This document shows positions 7,000-7,793 of a stretch of DNA of 7,793 nt, in pieces. The translations under genes and the position numbers were made by a program. The stretch is from Lewinellaceae bacterium (GTDB taxonomy: Bacteria; Bacteroidota; Bacteroidia; Chitinophagales; Saprospiraceae): positions 1 to 7,793 of the forward strand of contig JACJXW010000015.1 of the NCBI GenBank assembly GCA_020636405.1, given 5' to 3'. The notes below the pieces were generated by a model. The model saw only the letters and a list, made by a program, of their open reading frames with translations, did not search any database and was not told the DNA's origin. The stretch's first letter is position 1. Each line of letters begins with the position of its first letter.

Positions 7000-7041
7000 T
7001 TGAAAAACACCGAAAAATAACAGCTATTCTGGTGTTTTCAA
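7000..7041. terminator. Stem-loop between aminotransferase and lipoprotein promoter
   Basis: TTGAAAAACACC at 7000-7011 pairs with GGTGTTTTCAA at 7031-7041: 11 base pairs with one bulged A and a 19-base loop, inside which AATA and TATT can pair further. For leftward transcription it follows the aminotransferase stop by about 118 bases and lies just before the -33 element of the lipoprotein promoter, so a terminator isolating the two units is the natural reading. There is no T-run after the stem; the T-stretch (GTTTTTC) is within its arm, which makes this less certain. A regulator-binding palindrome is the alternative. Confidence 0.45.
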
Positions 7042-7158
7042 CCTAATTAACGCAATTTGGCACGCTACTGACAGTTCTTCTTTGAAGACATAGCAGATGA
7101 AGCGGTAGAAAATGGAAACATCTACCCGTTTCAGCCCCGAAAATATTGACAGGAATTA

Positions 7159-7793
7159 TTAACTGCGCTGCAACCATTCCCCAATCAACTGAACCGATTC
7201 CATCATATCACCGCAAATTTGTTCTACAAACCGCCCATTCAGCGGTTGTTCGGGGTACTCTTCTCTGGCCATTTTTAATGCTTTTTCCCCATTGAAGTCG
7301 ACATAAGACATACGGGCGGTCAGCTCGTCGGATGGGCGCCCAAAGTCATAGCTGGGCAAGAGGGCGACGCCCGTATCCTCCAGCATTTGCTCGCACAATT
7401 GTTGACTGTTCAGGATGCCCCGATGCACCAGGGAATCTTTATAGAAAGAGAAATTGGGAAAGAGGTAAAACCCTCCCTGCGGCTTGGGTGCAGACACGTT
7501 GAACCCGCTCAGTTTGGAATGCAGCGCCCGGCCCACTACCCCGAGTATCCGGCGCGCATCGCGCAGATACTGGTCGATAATGGGATTGGCTTTAAACGCC
7601 TCTACGGCGGCGTACTGTATCGGCGCGCTGGTGGAGGTGAAAGTCTCGCTGGCGACAATGGCCATGGCGTCGAGCAGCCAGCGCAGAGATTCGGGAAAGA
7701 CGAACATGCCCAGGCGCCATCCGCCGGCGCCGCACCATTTGGAAATCCCACTGCTGATGATGGTCCCTTCCGGATAAAAGCGGGCGATGCTGA
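7159..7793 (-). CDS. Class I/II PLP-dependent aminotransferase, C-terminal part
   Basis: This is the C-terminal 210 residues of a fold-type I pyridoxal-phosphate aminotransferase; the N-terminal half lies beyond the right edge. The reading frame continues from the edge as ARFYPEGTIISSGISKWCG and AGGWRLGMFVFPE, the classic PLP-lysine segment. The Schiff-base Lys is encoded at 7738-7740 and the phosphate-contacting Arg is in GGWRLG. Further family marks are APKPQGGFYLFPNFS and LTARMSYVDFNG, whose Arg (7312-7314) corresponds to the substrate alpha-carboxylate-binding Arg of aspartate aminotransferases. The ATG at 7707 is internal, not the start. Substrate is unknown: the Cys-Gly after the PLP lysine suggests a subgroup distinct from textbook AspAT, but this is inference. 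It points toward the lipoprotein gene, with 261 bases and a hairpin between. Confidence 0.94.
   Translation of the reverse strand, partial: SIARFYPEGTIISSGISKWCGAGGWRLGMFVFPESLRWLLDAMAIVASETFTSTSAPIQYAAVEAFKANPIIDQYLRDARRILGVVGRALHSKLSGFNVSAPKPQGGFYLFPNFSFYKDSLVHRGILNSQQLCEQMLEDTGVALLPSYDFGRPSDELTARMSYVDFNGEKALKMAREEYPEQPLNGRFVEQICGDMMESVQLIGEWLQRS

Noticed and set aside
1..7793. CRISPR arrays, tRNA or rRNA genes, insertion sequences, phage or defence genes
   Set aside because: I looked on both strands and saw no regularly spaced repeat array, no cloverleaf, no transposase or integrase motif and no terminal inverted repeats; all sizeable coding regions belong to ordinary enzyme, transporter or envelope families or to one lipoprotein.

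Overview
The window looks like chromosomal DNA of a Bacteroidota bacterium, most plausibly a GC-richer member of the Saprospiraceae/Chitinophagia side. This is inferred from four things: the style of the proteins (a CtpA-type S41 protease, a short POTRA/Omp85 protein, a FemAB-like GNAT protein with a DFEGS motif, and a lipoprotein with a GNYW motif); the lack of Shine-Dalgarno sequences before the starts; one good match to the Bacteroidota TTG / TAnnTTTG promoter; and GTACACC and AAC-heptad short repeats between genes. No ribosomal gene or other species marker is present, so the taxonomy is only approximate.

Layout from left to right. (1) On the minus strand, positions 1-1352 hold the N-terminal 450 codons of a secreted S41 C-terminal processing peptidase; its C-terminus lies outside the window. 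(2) A divergent spacer of about 530 bases (1353-1882) carries small tandem repeats and stays open in the frame of the next gene. (3) On the plus strand, ending at 3676, is an Omp85/BamA-like outer membrane protein with two POTRA-like regions and a C-terminal barrel; its start is uncertain. (4) Convergent with it on the minus strand is a tight three-gene set, in transcription order: a TauE/SafE (TSUP) permease, a CCoAOMT-type O-methyltransferase (ATGA overlap), and a FemAB/GNAT-type acyl- or aminoacyltransferase. (5) Upstream of these is a small uncharacterised lipoprotein gene (6220-6897) with its own recognisable promoter. (6) At the right edge is the C-terminal half of a class I/II PLP-dependent aminotransferase (minus strand, 7159-7793), apparently separated from the lipoprotein gene by a hairpin.

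Functionally this is mostly housekeeping and cell-envelope material: periplasmic proteolysis, outer membrane assembly or secretion, a lipoprotein, a permease, a small-molecule methyltransferase and a GNAT enzyme. I found no CRISPR array, tRNA, rRNA, insertion sequence, phage gene or defence system, and nothing that amounts to a new multi-gene system. The points that merit a second look are the start and repeat-derived upstream region of the Omp85 gene, the hairpin-promoter junction at 6969-7041, the unusual TSUP/O-methyltransferase/GNAT gene set, and the uncharacterised lipoprotein.
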